From positions 49,507 to 113,506 of the forward strand of contig JAHBVK010000015.1 in assembly GCA_019637555.1 (NCBI GenBank): DNA of 64,000 nucleotides, in the 5' to 3' direction. Under the pieces are notes generated by a model, which was not told where the DNA came from, made no database searches, and saw only the letters and a program-made list of their open reading frames with translations. Made by a program: the position numbers and the translations under genes. The DNA is from Anaerolineae bacterium. Its GTDB lineage: Bacteria > Chloroflexota > Anaerolineae > Aggregatilineales > UBA2796. This document shows positions 7,599-15,186 of this stretch, one piece after another (within the stretch, counting starts at the first letter, position 1; each line of letters opens with the position of its first letter).

Positions 7599-9401
7599 CT
7601 AAGCAAGTGCCAATCCTAGCGCCTTATCGCTGACGACCTGCTTCACCTTAGCGATGAACTCCTCGACAGGGATCGCGCCGAGGTCTTCGCCCGTTCGCAA
7701 CCGAACCGATACTGCGTTCGCCGCAGCATCACGGTCTCCAGCGACCAGCATATAAGGGATTTTCATGGTCTGCGCGTCGCGGATTTTGGCGTTCATGCGA
7801 CCATTGGAGTCATCCAACTCAACGCGCAATCCCGCCGCTTTCAACTGCTGCTCGACTCCACGTAAATAGTCAACGTGCCGATCCGCGACAGGGATCAGTT
7901 TGATCTGCACCGGAGCTAACCACGCTGGGAACGCGCCTGCGAAGTGCTCAATCAAGATACCCGTGAATCGCTCCATGCTGCCGAATGGTGCACGATGGAT
8001 CATGATCGGGCGGTGGACAGCGTTATCCTCACCTACGTATTCCAGTTGGAAACGCTCAGGTAGGTTGTAATCTACCTGCACCGTGCCGAGCTGCCATTCG
8101 CGTCCGATCACATCCTTGACGATGAAATCCAGCTTGGGACCGTAGAATGCAGCTTCGCCTTCAGCTACGAAGTATTCCAGCTTCATCTTGTCTGCCGCCG
8201 CGCAGATCGCCGCCGTCGCCTGATCCCACAATTGCGGATCGCCCACATACTTATCCGACTTAGGATCGCGCGTACCAACGCGGGCACGATACGACGTAAA
8301 CCCGATGATGTTGAAGATCATGTGAATGATCTTGACTACGCCGATGAATTCCTCTTCCAACTGATCAGGACGTACGAACAGGTGCGCGTCATCTTGCGTG
8401 AAGCCGCGTACGCGCGTCAGTCCCGTCAGTTCACCGCTCTGCTCGTAGCGATACACCGTACCGAATTCCGCCAAGCGCAATGGCAGATCACGGTAGCTGT
8501 GCTTCTCGCTGCGATAGATTTCGATATGATGCGGGCAGTTCATTGGCTTAAGCATGAACTCCTCACCGTCCACATCGATAGGCTTGTATTGGCTATCCGA
8601 GTAGTACGGATAGTGACCCGACGTGCGGTAGAGATCGACCTTAGCGATGTGCGGCGTAATCACTGGCTGATAGCCCGCTTCGATCTGCTTTTCACGCAGG
8701 AAGCGTTCCAGCGTATCGCGTACGATTGCGCCTTTAGGTTTCCACAGCGGCAAGCCCTTGCCCACGATAGGACTGAACGTGAACAACCCAAGTTCAGGAC
8801 CTAACTTGCGGTGATCGCGTGCCTTAGCTTCTTCCTGCCGCTTCAGGTAATCCTCAAGCTGCTCAGGCGTCTCGAATGCCGTGCCATAGATACGCTGCAA
8901 TTGCTCGCGGTTGGCATCACCACGCCAGTACGCGCCAGCGATGCTCAACAGCTTGATCGCGTTAGGATTGATCTCGCGGGAATTGGCAACGTGTGGACCA
9001 CGACACAAATCCTCAAAGCCATCTTGCTTGTACGTGCTGATTACAGGCGCTTCCGCCGTTTTGTTACCGTACTCATCGACGCCGCCCTTTTCCAGCCCGT
9101 CGATCAATTCCAGTTTGTACTTCTGATTGGCGAAGATGCGACGCGCTTCATCGGCGGAGACTTCCCGTCGCACGAAATCGACCTTCTTTTTGACGATCTC
9201 CTTCATGCGCGCCTCGATCTTGCTCAGATCTTCTTCCGTGAGTTGGCGCGGCAAGCCGAAGTCGTAGTAGAAACCATCCTCAATCGGCGGACCGATGGCG
9301 ATCAGGGCATCGGGAAAGAAGTCGAGCACAGCTTCCGCCATGATGTGCGCCGATGAGTGGCGGACACGATACAGTTGACTTTCTTCGTAACGTTCGGACA
9401 T
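7599..9401 (-). CDS. thrS: Threonyl-tRNA synthetase lacking the TGS domain
   Basis: 600 aa; charges tRNA-Thr. The protein starts directly at the editing domain: RHSSAH at 14-19 is the first half of its zinc-like site and CRGPH the second. The class II core follows, with the PMNCPHH zinc-ligand region, motif 2 around VYRYEQSGELTG, motif 3 around HRAPFGSMERF, and a C-terminal anticodon-binding domain. The usual N-terminal TGS domain (about 60 aa) is missing; E. coli ThrRS has 642 aa. The start is fixed by GGAGAGG just upstream, itself inside a small palindrome (CCTCTCAGGAGAGG). It is preceded by a leader peptide and, one gene further, by a T-box. Confidence 0.95.
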   Translation of the reverse strand: MSERYEESQLYRVRHSSAHIMAEAVLDFFPDALIAIGPPIEDGFYYDFGLPRQLTEEDLSKIEARMKEIVKKKVDFVRREVSADEARRIFANQKYKLELIDGLEKGGVDEYGNKTAEAPVISTYKQDGFEDLCRGPHVANSREINPNAIKLLSIAGAYWRGDANREQLQRIYGTAFETPEQLEDYLKRQEEAKARDHRKLGPELGLFTFSPIVGKGLPLWKPKGAIVRDTLERFLREKQIEAGYQPVITPHIAKVDLYRTSGHYPYYSDSQYKPIDVDGEEFMLKPMNCPHHIEIYRSEKHSYRDLPLRLAEFGTVYRYEQSGELTGLTRVRGFTQDDAHLFVRPDQLEEEFIGVVKIIHMIFNIIGFTSYRARVGTRDPKSDKYVGDPQLWDQATAAICAAADKMKLEYFVAEGEAAFYGPKLDFIVKDVIGREWQLGTVQVDYNLPERFQLEYVGEDNAVHRPIMIHRAPFGSMERFTGILIEHFAGAFPAWLAPVQIKLIPVADRHVDYLRGVEQQLKAAGLRVELDDSNGRMNAKIRDAQTMKIPYMLVAGDRDAAANAVSVRLRTGEDLGAIPVEEFIAKVKQVVSDKALGLALA

Positions 9402-9459
9402 ATCCTCTCCTGAGAGGGTCAGTGTGAATGCAAATTCGGATACAACGCAAATTCGGAAG

Positions 9460-9523
9460 GGAGTCGAATGTAGTGCTTACGGGTGCGACGGCGCTTCGAC
9501 TCCTGATGAGCCGTCAGACACCC
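9460..9523 (-). promoter_or_regulatory. Competing hairpins of a putative thrS attenuator
   Basis: Four RNA segments on the minus strand alternate. GGGTG-TCT-GACGGC (9523-9510) pairs with GCCGTC-G-CACCC (9492-9481). GGAGTCGAA (9503-9495) pairs with TTCGACTCC (9468-9460). Each pair encloses one arm of the other, so the two stems exclude each other or form a pseudoknot. The first arm overlaps the end of the threonine-rich leader peptide, so a ribosome paused there would block stem one and favour stem two. No U-run follows, so control may be translational: the thrS ribosome site is also in a palindrome. Confidence 0.6.
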
Positions 9524-9546
9524 TTACGAGTGTTCGTTTCGGTCAT
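9514..9546 (-). CDS. Threonine-rich leader peptide upstream of thrS
   Basis: A 10-codon frame, MTETNTRKGV then TGA, with three threonines encoded by three different codons (ACC, ACG, ACT). A strong ribosome site (AGGAGAGG) stands 5 bases before the ATG, almost the same as the one used by thrS itself. The stop lies inside the first arm of the competing hairpins. The peptide product itself probably has no role; its translation would sense charged tRNA-Thr, as thrL does in enterobacteria. It could be a chance frame, but the ribosome site, threonine content and hairpins agree. Confidence 0.55.
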   Translation of the reverse strand: MTETNTRKGV

Positions 9547-9581
9547 GGGTTCCTCTCCTGAATTGCGAACATAATCTTGCT

Positions 9582-9923
9582 TTAGCGTACCGGATGATCA
9601 TCCGTGTACAGGGTAAAGACGCTCTCGAAAGTTCCCAGCGTCATCAAATTGTCAATCGTATCTTCGATAGTGTCAGGCAGCAGATTTTCTACCACTACAT
9701 GCGGCGTTTCTAAGGCAACAAAGCGCACTGGAGGCATGTTGGCATTTAGCCCTTCTGCCACTTCTCCAGACATCTCCATCTGACGCTGCAAATATGGCAG
9801 TGTCACGAACGCCGCTGACCATAACTGACCATCCTCCCATTCCACCAGCACATCCGCGCTGTCTTCATAAGGATTGAAGCCAATTTCGTTTTGCTGCTCT
9901 ACCCACACTCGTTTGATCATCAT
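9582..9923 (-). CDS. Unknown 113-aa protein, first gene of the thrS operon
   Basis: 113 aa, not recognised. The start is the first of two adjacent ATGs, with GGAGAGG 6 bases upstream. A longer frame to 9989 runs into the T-box terminator and is rejected. The protein is acidic, mixed alpha/beta, with no signal or membrane segment; it contains DVLVEWEDGQLWSAAFVTLP and FESVFTLYTDD. It is placed between a T-box and thrS, so its expression should follow threonine starvation. A link to aminoacylation or stress is only inferred from position. Confidence 0.7.
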   Translation of the reverse strand: MMIKRVWVEQQNEIGFNPYEDSADVLVEWEDGQLWSAAFVTLPYLQRQMEMSGEVAEGLNANMPPVRFVALETPHVVVENLLPDTIEDTIDNLMTLGTFESVFTLYTDDHPVR

Positions 9924-9972
9924 TGCTAACCTCTCCGCATCCGATTTATTCAGATTCTGTGACGCGGCAAAC

Positions 9973-10020
9973 AAAAAACCCCTGCCCACAGATCACATTT
10001 GATCATAGGGGCGAGGGGTT
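9973..10020 (-). terminator. T-box-controlled terminator
   Basis: AACCCCT...CGCCC...GATCA-AATG-TGATC...GGGC...AGGGGTT is followed by TTTTTTGTTT on the minus strand. It directly follows the T-box antiterminator sequence, so uncharged tRNA would prevent its formation. Confidence 0.85.
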
Positions 10021-10240
10021 AGGACATCCCACGCGGTTCCACCCTTGTTCAGCTTACGCAGATGGTAAGCTCTTTCCAACTCTGTAACGGGAGCATCCCG
10101 ACATCCACTACCAAGCTGATCGCTGTTGGCGGATGGCACTCGCGGAGGGTTTTCGCCGTATAGGGCAAAGCGAACTTGCAGCTAGTGTTCGCTCTCTCTG
10201 CTACCTCTGATGACGGTTACTCGTTCCGGTCAACGCGCTG
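9973..10240 (-). ncRNA. T-box riboswitch, probably tRNA-Thr sensing
   Basis: The minus strand carries the hallmark T-box AGGGTGGAACCGCG at 10045-10032. Upstream are GAGTAA, AGAGAG and a distal hairpin (AGCGAAC / GTTCGCT), as in Stem I, then CGGGA-TGC-TCCCG and AGCTTAC / GTAAGCT hairpins. The specifier-loop side reads CGAAAACCC, where ACC (Thr, 10150-10148) is in a plausible register; the neighbouring register is AAC (Asn). thrS downstream favours Thr. The UGGA bulge predicts a tRNA ending UCCA (U73). A terminator follows at once. Confidence 0.9.
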
Positions 10241-10266
10241 ATTTATTTATGGTTCAATCTATTTAC

Positions 10267-10295
10267 AGGATAGCCCAATCAGTAAGGGGAGTCAA
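10267..10295 (-). promoter_or_regulatory. Promoter of the T-box / thrS operon
   Basis: TTGACT (10295-10290), a 17-bp spacer, then TATCCT (10272-10267) on the minus strand. Transcription would start about 20 bases before the T-box Stem I. Confidence 0.75.
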
Positions 10296-10311
10296 TGGTT
10301 TTCATCAGGAA

Positions 10312-10340
10312 TTGCCACGCGCTTGAAGATACATTTTATA
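10312..10340 (+). promoter_or_regulatory. Probable rpmG promoter
   Basis: TTGCCA (10312-10317), a 17-bp spacer and TTTATA (10335-10340) lie about 100 bases before rpmG, back to back with the thrS operon promoter. Confidence 0.5.
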
Positions 10341-10446
10341 CGTAAGGTTGCGTCGCTTAATCGCGTCTTTAATACAGAGTGAGGCGAATAGAGTTGAGCA
10401 AGCCCCAACTTCTGACGTTACTCGCCCAAGAAAGCAGGAAGCGATC

Positions 10447-10608
10447 ATGGCAAGAAAGAATGCCCGTACACTAGTCAAGCTAGTCAGCACAGAAAGCAAT
10501 CACGTTTACTACACGCAGAAGAACAAACAAAACGATCAGCAGCGCATGGAACTGAACAAGTTTGATCCAACGATTGGACGTCATGCCCTCTATAGAGAAT
10601 CAAAGTAA
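10447..10608 (+). CDS. rpmG: 50S ribosomal protein L33
   Basis: 53 aa, the usual L33 length. The sequence starts MARKNARTLVKLVSTES and ends with a KFDPTIGRHALYRE-type tail of L33. It has no CxxC zinc pairs, so this is the zinc-independent (C-minus) form. An upstream in-frame ATG would add 33 residues not found in L33, so the internal ATG with GGAA upstream is chosen. L33 sits near the E site of the large subunit. It is divergent from the T-box operon. Confidence 0.93.
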   Translation: MARKNARTLVKLVSTESNHVYYTQKNKQNDQQRMELNKFDPTIGRHALYRESK

Positions 10609-10650
10609 GCCAGTAGACGGCTAAATGAAGGGTGATGTGCAGTGTAGTTT

Positions 10651-10659
10651 TGCTACAAT
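10651..10659 (+). promoter_or_regulatory. Extended -10 promoter for endonuclease V
   Basis: TGCTACAAT is an extended -10 (TGn-TACAAT) 34 bases before the ATG of the endonuclease V gene. The -35 (GGTGAT) is poor, as is common with extended -10 sites. Confidence 0.45.
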
Positions 10660-10692
10660 CGAAAGTAAATCGATGTAGAGAGATTGGTAAGT

Positions 10693-11361
10693 ATGCACGT
10701 CACCCATCTCCACGACTGGAATGTAACCCCTGATCAGGCAGTCAAGTTGCAACTTGCGCTTGCTAGCCAGGTTATTGAAGATCAATCCCTAGACATTGAC
10801 TCAATCAAACTGGTAGCAGGTGTCGATGTAAGCGTCAAAGATAACATCTCCCAAGCGGCAATAGTGGTTGTCACCTTCCCCGACTTCAAACCTGTTGAGA
10901 TCGTCCGCCACCAAATGCCTACTCCGTTCCCGTATATTCCCGGTCTACTCACTTTCCGTGAAGGACCTGTTCTAGAAGAAGCCTTCAAGCAACTTAAAAA
11001 TGAACCTGATGTGTTCATCTTCGATGGCATGGGGCGCATTCATCCGCGACGCATGGGTATTGCTACGCACATGGGCTTGTGGCTCGATAGACCTACTGTT
11101 GGCTGTGGCAAGTCCTATTTCGTTGGCGAACTGATCGATCCGCCGCAAGAGCGTGGTGCCTATTCTCCGTTGATGTATCACGGCAACTTGATCGGCGTGA
11201 CGTTACGTACACGCTCGAAGGTTGCTCCTGTGTTCATCAGCGTTGGACACCGCTGCGATCTCGACTCCGCCGTCAAGTTGATCATGCGCTGCACCACCAA
11301 GTATCGCCTGCCAGAGCCGATCCGTATGGCGCATCAAAGTTCGCAGATCGACGCGGTATAA
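10693..11361 (+). CDS. nfi: Endonuclease V (deoxyinosine repair)
   Basis: 222 aa from the ATG at 10693; a TTG 9 bases upstream is too close to the ribosome site. The enzyme nicks DNA one base 3' of deoxyinosine. Catalytic acidic residues fall at the expected places: Asp45 in AGVDVSVK, Glu90 in TFREGP and Asp111 in IFDGMGRIHPRR, close to D43/E89/D110 of the Thermotoga enzyme. The PYIPGLL wedge motif and GHRCDL are also present. It is followed after 8 bases by the glycoside hydrolase gene, so they may be cotranscribed. Confidence 0.95.
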   Translation: MHVTHLHDWNVTPDQAVKLQLALASQVIEDQSLDIDSIKLVAGVDVSVKDNISQAAIVVVTFPDFKPVEIVRHQMPTPFPYIPGLLTFREGPVLEEAFKQLKNEPDVFIFDGMGRIHPRRMGIATHMGLWLDRPTVGCGKSYFVGELIDPPQERGAYSPLMYHGNLIGVTLRTRSKVAPVFISVGHRCDLDSAVKLIMRCTTKYRLPEPIRMAHQSSQIDAV

Positions 11362-11369
11362 TCCGCCCC

Positions 11370-12674
11370 ATGAGCAGACGTAATCGCAATATCCTCATCT
11401 TTACAGGCATCCTCATCCTTGCGCTGATCGTGGGCTTGGCGCTCGATTTGCGCTTCAAGGGATTAGCGTGGCGCGTATTCTACGCAACGACAGGAGAAGA
11501 AGAACCTTTCAAACAGCTTTATGCCTTCGTTGGTTATCTCGGTAATCTCACGCGCCGTCAACCAGTGACGACAAGCAGCACTCCCATCTCTATCACTGTC
11601 GATAATCCTCTTGGCATCAATACCTTCCTCGATCTAGAAGTAGAGCCGGAAAAGCGCGAACGATCCTTGCAAATGATCGCAGATGCGGGATTCGCGTGGG
11701 TGCGCCAGCAGTTCCGCTGGGACGACATCGAGATCAATGGACGCGGCAACTTCACTGACGATCGCAACGATCTTAATGGGGACGGTGTGAAGGATGCGAT
11801 CAGCGCATGGGACAAGTACGACAGCATCGTGGAGCTTGCAGAGAAATACAACCTCAAGATCATCGCGCGATTGGGGAGTCCGCCAGTTTGGTCGCAACCT
11901 GCCGATGCCTTGCCCGGATATACGCCACCGACCGATCCACAGGACTTCGCCAACTTCGCTGGAATGTTGGCAGATAGATATAAGGGACGAGTCCGTTTTT
12001 ATCAAGTATGGAACGAGCCTAATATTTACCCGGAGTGGGGACAGCAAAACGTCGATCCAGAGGCATATACTGATATGCTGTGTCGTGCTTATCGAGCGAT
12101 CAAAGCTGCCAATTCCGATGCGGTAGTGATTAGTGGCGCGCTTGCGCCGACGATTGAACTTAGTGGTGTCAATCTAGATGATTTGATCTACCTTCAGCGA
12201 ATGTATGACGCTGGCGCTGGTTCATGCTTCGACATTCTCGGCGCACAGGGATATGGCTTGTTCAGTGGTCCTAGCGATCAGCGGATGCGTATCGTGCAGC
12301 TTAACTTTGCACACATGCTGTGGCTGCGCGATCTGATGATTGCCAATGATGACGCCGAGAAACCGATCTGGATCGGAGAGATGGCGTGGAATCCTGTGCC
12401 CGACTCGCCAGATATTGCCGATCCTACGCGATTCGGAAGGGTTACGTCGGAGCAAGCAGCGCGAAATGCGGTTGAGGCTTATGAACGCGCCCGCAGTGAA
12501 TGGGATTTCGTCGGCGTGATTAGCTATTGGTACTTCAAGCGTCCAAGTGATGTAGAAAAGAATCAGAGCTTCTACTATTTCCGCATGGTGGAGCCAGATT
12601 TCACACCATTGCCCGTTTATGATGCCCTCAAAGCCTATGCTGCGCGCACTTATGGTTCTGGCGCTCGACCATGA
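11370..12674 (+). CDS. Membrane-anchored clan GH-A glycoside hydrolase-like protein
   Basis: 434 aa. One N-terminal membrane helix (about 8-26), then a (beta/alpha)8-type domain from about residue 80. WNEPN places the acid/base Glu216 and WIGEMAW the nucleophile Glu337, the two strand-end glutamates of clan GH-A (GH39/GH5-like). A calcium-like DLNGDGVKD loop is at 134-142. A role in trimming surface or extracellular glycans is inferred. The stop overlaps the start of the GT39 gene by 4 bases (ATGA), so the two are coupled: one may build and the other cut the same polymer. Confidence 0.8.
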   Translation: MSRRNRNILIFTGILILALIVGLALDLRFKGLAWRVFYATTGEEEPFKQLYAFVGYLGNLTRRQPVTTSSTPISITVDNPLGINTFLDLEVEPEKRERSLQMIADAGFAWVRQQFRWDDIEINGRGNFTDDRNDLNGDGVKDAISAWDKYDSIVELAEKYNLKIIARLGSPPVWSQPADALPGYTPPTDPQDFANFAGMLADRYKGRVRFYQVWNEPNIYPEWGQQNVDPEAYTDMLCRAYRAIKAANSDAVVISGALAPTIELSGVNLDDLIYLQRMYDAGAGSCFDILGAQGYGLFSGPSDQRMRIVQLNFAHMLWLRDLMIANDDAEKPIWIGEMAWNPVPDSPDIADPTRFGRVTSEQAARNAVEAYERARSEWDFVGVISYWYFKRPSDVEKNQSFYYFRMVEPDFTPLPVYDALKAYAARTYGSGARP

Positions 12675-14593
12675 ACTACTTGATGGGCATCTTTGCTCCA
12701 CTGTGGCGTGAATCAACGCGACAGGCACTATTTCGTATTGCACCATTGCTGATTTTGCTGCTGGCAGCTTACTTACGGCTTCACAATCTCGAAGTGCAAT
12801 CGTTGTGGAACGATGAAGGCAACAGTTTACGCCTAGCTGAACGTAGCGCCCCCGATCTGATCGCGGCTACTAACCGCGATATTCACCCTCCCGGCTATTA
12901 TCTGGCGCTGAAAGGATGGTACGCACTCACTGGCGATTCGGAATTGGCGCTGCGCTCACTTTCTGCGCTGATGAGCATCCTTGCTGTTGCCTGCGTCTAC
13001 GCGCTGGGCAAGCACTTATTTGCTCCCGGTGTTGGCGTGATGTCCGCATTGCTGACGGCAGTGAACACCTTTAGCATTTACTATGCTCAAGAAGCACGTA
13101 TGTATGCACAGCTACAACTTGTTGCCGCTGCCTCAATGTTGGCGTTCATACTGTGGTTGAAGCATCCAACGTGGTTGCGAGCCTGCGTGCTGGCGTTGAT
13201 CAATGCAGCAGGGTTGTATACACAGTATGTTTTTCCGTTTGTCATGATCGTGCAAGGTATCCTGTTTTTGCTACGCCGCGATTTCAAACGACTGCGGCTA
13301 TTCAACGCCCTCAACGCTCTCACACTCTTGCTATTTCTTCCACAACTCAGCACAGCATGGACACAAGTTGTTGGCTGGCCCCGCACGGGTCAACCTGTTG
13401 CGGTTGGGGATGGCTTACTGACGATCCTGCAATGGCTAACTTTTGGCAATACGGCAGTCAACATTAGCGCATGGATTTACATCGTGGCCATCATCCTTGC
13501 CCTAGCGGGATTGCTGCCCGATTGGTTGCCAGATCAAAGTCTATCCTCTCGATGGCGACGATTGCTGCCGCTCCTGTGGTTAATCATCGCTATCGCGCCT
13601 TTCTTCGCCCTTGGCTTATTCCGTGAAGCGAATCTCAAATTTCTGTTGCCCGCGCAGATCGCTGTTGCGCTGTTGGTTGGACGGGGGTTGTGGTGGTTAT
13701 GGTCGATTGGATCTCCTAATTTATTCTTGTTCTCCGAGTCGTGGCCTCGCTTCGTTGCTCTCATTGCGCTATGGTACGGCGGTATGGTGCAGTTGAAAAC
13801 AGTAAATGCTTTGTACAGCAATCCACACTTTTTCCGCGCGGATTATCGCCAGATGGCACGGATTGTTGATACCGCATCACGCGATGGTGACGCGGTAATC
13901 CTTGATGCACCAAATCAGGAGGAAGTATTTCGACACTATTATCAAGGTGAAGTCCCAATCTACCCGTTGCCTACGGGCTTAGGTGGTGATGATGCCACGA
14001 CTAAAACGCAGCTTGAACAAGTGATCAACACCCATTCGCGAATCTACGTCTTATATTGGGGAGAAATGGAACGTGATCCGAACCGTGTGGTAGAGAAAAC
14101 GCTGACTGAACACGCCGTTGAGGTCAGTTCGGCGTGGTACGCCGATGTACGCTTCGTGATTTATGCCGTGCCGCCGTCTACCCTCTCTCCACTGCCTTTC
14201 CAGCCAACGAAGTTTGGGAATGCAATCAGCTTACTTAGCATTGATAGCAGTCCGACAACGCTACATCCCGGCGATGTGCTGGCGCTAAATCTACATTGGC
14301 AAACAGATCAAAAGCTGGATAAACGTTACAAAGTATTTCTGCACTTACTAGACGCGAATGGCATCATTGTACAGCAGCGAGATGGCGAACCCGGCAATAA
14401 TATGGCTCTCACTACCACATGGACTCCTAATGTACCAGTTGACGATCCGCAGGGACTGTTGATACCGCAAACATTGCCAGATGGCGATTACCGCTTGATC
14501 GTGGGACTTTATGATCTGGATAATTCTCTAGATCGCTTACCCGTCAATGGCAGCGATATCCTTCTGCTTACCACTATCACCGTTATCAGATGA
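12671..14593 (+). CDS. GT39-type membrane glycosyltransferase
   Basis: 640 aa. About eleven hydrophobic helices in residues 20-360, then a soluble C-terminal domain. LWNDEGNSLR (Asp48-Glu49) in the first outer loop is the catalytic acidic pair of GT39/GT83-like enzymes; HPPGYY follows near residue 75, also typical. It transfers a lipid-linked sugar outside the membrane; acceptor unknown. Translationally coupled to the preceding glycoside hydrolase. It differs from the GT39 protein at 2983-5016 in keeping the Asp-Glu pair. Confidence 0.85.
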   Translation: MNYLMGIFAPLWRESTRQALFRIAPLLILLLAAYLRLHNLEVQSLWNDEGNSLRLAERSAPDLIAATNRDIHPPGYYLALKGWYALTGDSELALRSLSALMSILAVACVYALGKHLFAPGVGVMSALLTAVNTFSIYYAQEARMYAQLQLVAAASMLAFILWLKHPTWLRACVLALINAAGLYTQYVFPFVMIVQGILFLLRRDFKRLRLFNALNALTLLLFLPQLSTAWTQVVGWPRTGQPVAVGDGLLTILQWLTFGNTAVNISAWIYIVAIILALAGLLPDWLPDQSLSSRWRRLLPLLWLIIAIAPFFALGLFREANLKFLLPAQIAVALLVGRGLWWLWSIGSPNLFLFSESWPRFVALIALWYGGMVQLKTVNALYSNPHFFRADYRQMARIVDTASRDGDAVILDAPNQEEVFRHYYQGEVPIYPLPTGLGGDDATTKTQLEQVINTHSRIYVLYWGEMERDPNRVVEKTLTEHAVEVSSAWYADVRFVIYAVPPSTLSPLPFQPTKFGNAISLLSIDSSPTTLHPGDVLALNLHWQTDQKLDKRYKVFLHLLDANGIIVQQRDGEPGNNMALTTTWTPNVPVDDPQGLLIPQTLPDGDYRLIVGLYDLDNSLDRLPVNGSDILLLTTITVIR

Positions 14594-14600
14594 GGACAAC

Positions 14601-15077
14601 ATGCTAACCCCTATCGATGAAAAATATCTTCGCTTAGCAATTGATGTAGCGCAAAAAGCCCGCAATCATGGCAATCATCCCTTTGGATCAGTGCTAGTAG
14701 ATGCCGCTGGGAATCTTCTTTTGGAGGCGGAGAATACTGTCGTCACCGAACGCGACATCACTGGACACGCGGAGACGAATCTGGCGCGTATAGCGTGGCA
14801 TCAATACGATCCCGAATTTCTCTCGACCTGCACGCTGTACACTAGCACCGAACCTTGCCCCATGTGCGCTGGTGCGATCTATTGGAGCAACATCGGACGT
14901 GTGGTATTCGCACTAAGTTCAGCTACTTTCTACAACGAGCGTGGTGAAAGCACCAAAGAGTCAAAGTTGGCGCTTTCCTCGGGCGAAGTATTTGCCAGAG
15001 GAAGTCATAAAGTACAACTCGTTGGTCCTGCGTTGGAAGATGAAGCGTCTGTTGTTCATGAAGGCTTTTGGGATTAG
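14601..15077 (+). CDS. Nucleoside/base deaminase (CDA fold)
   Basis: 158 aa from the ATG with TGAGGAC just upstream, 7 bases after the GT39 stop. Zinc and catalytic residues are clear: HAE (His56, Glu58) and PCPMC (Cys86, Cys89). NHPFGSVLVD and the long C-terminal helix resemble guanine/cytosine-type deaminases (GuaD/ TadA relatives). TadA proper keeps different C-terminal signatures, so a free purine base or nucleoside is the likelier substrate, with moderate certainty. Confidence 0.85.
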   Translation: MLTPIDEKYLRLAIDVAQKARNHGNHPFGSVLVDAAGNLLLEAENTVVTERDITGHAETNLARIAWHQYDPEFLSTCTLYTSTEPCPMCAGAIYWSNIGRVVFALSSATFYNERGESTKESKLALSSGEVFARGSHKVQLVGPALEDEASVVHEGFWD

Positions 15078-15186
15078 TCTCCTTCTGCTTGGCAATGACT
15101 AATGAACATGCTTACAATCTGGATATGTCGAAGGTTTGTCACAAGTTGCTGTGCTTTGTAGCACATTTCGCATGAAGGAGAGAATC

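Noticed and set aside
9924..9989. Longer N-terminus for the 113-aa gene of the thrS operon
   Set aside because: It would run through the T-box terminator and has no ribosome site; the ATG at 9923 has GGAGAGG.
15136..15186. 17-residue extension of the NDUFA9-like protein
   Set aside because: The Rossmann strand starts at MILVTGASG, and the best ribosome site precedes that ATG.
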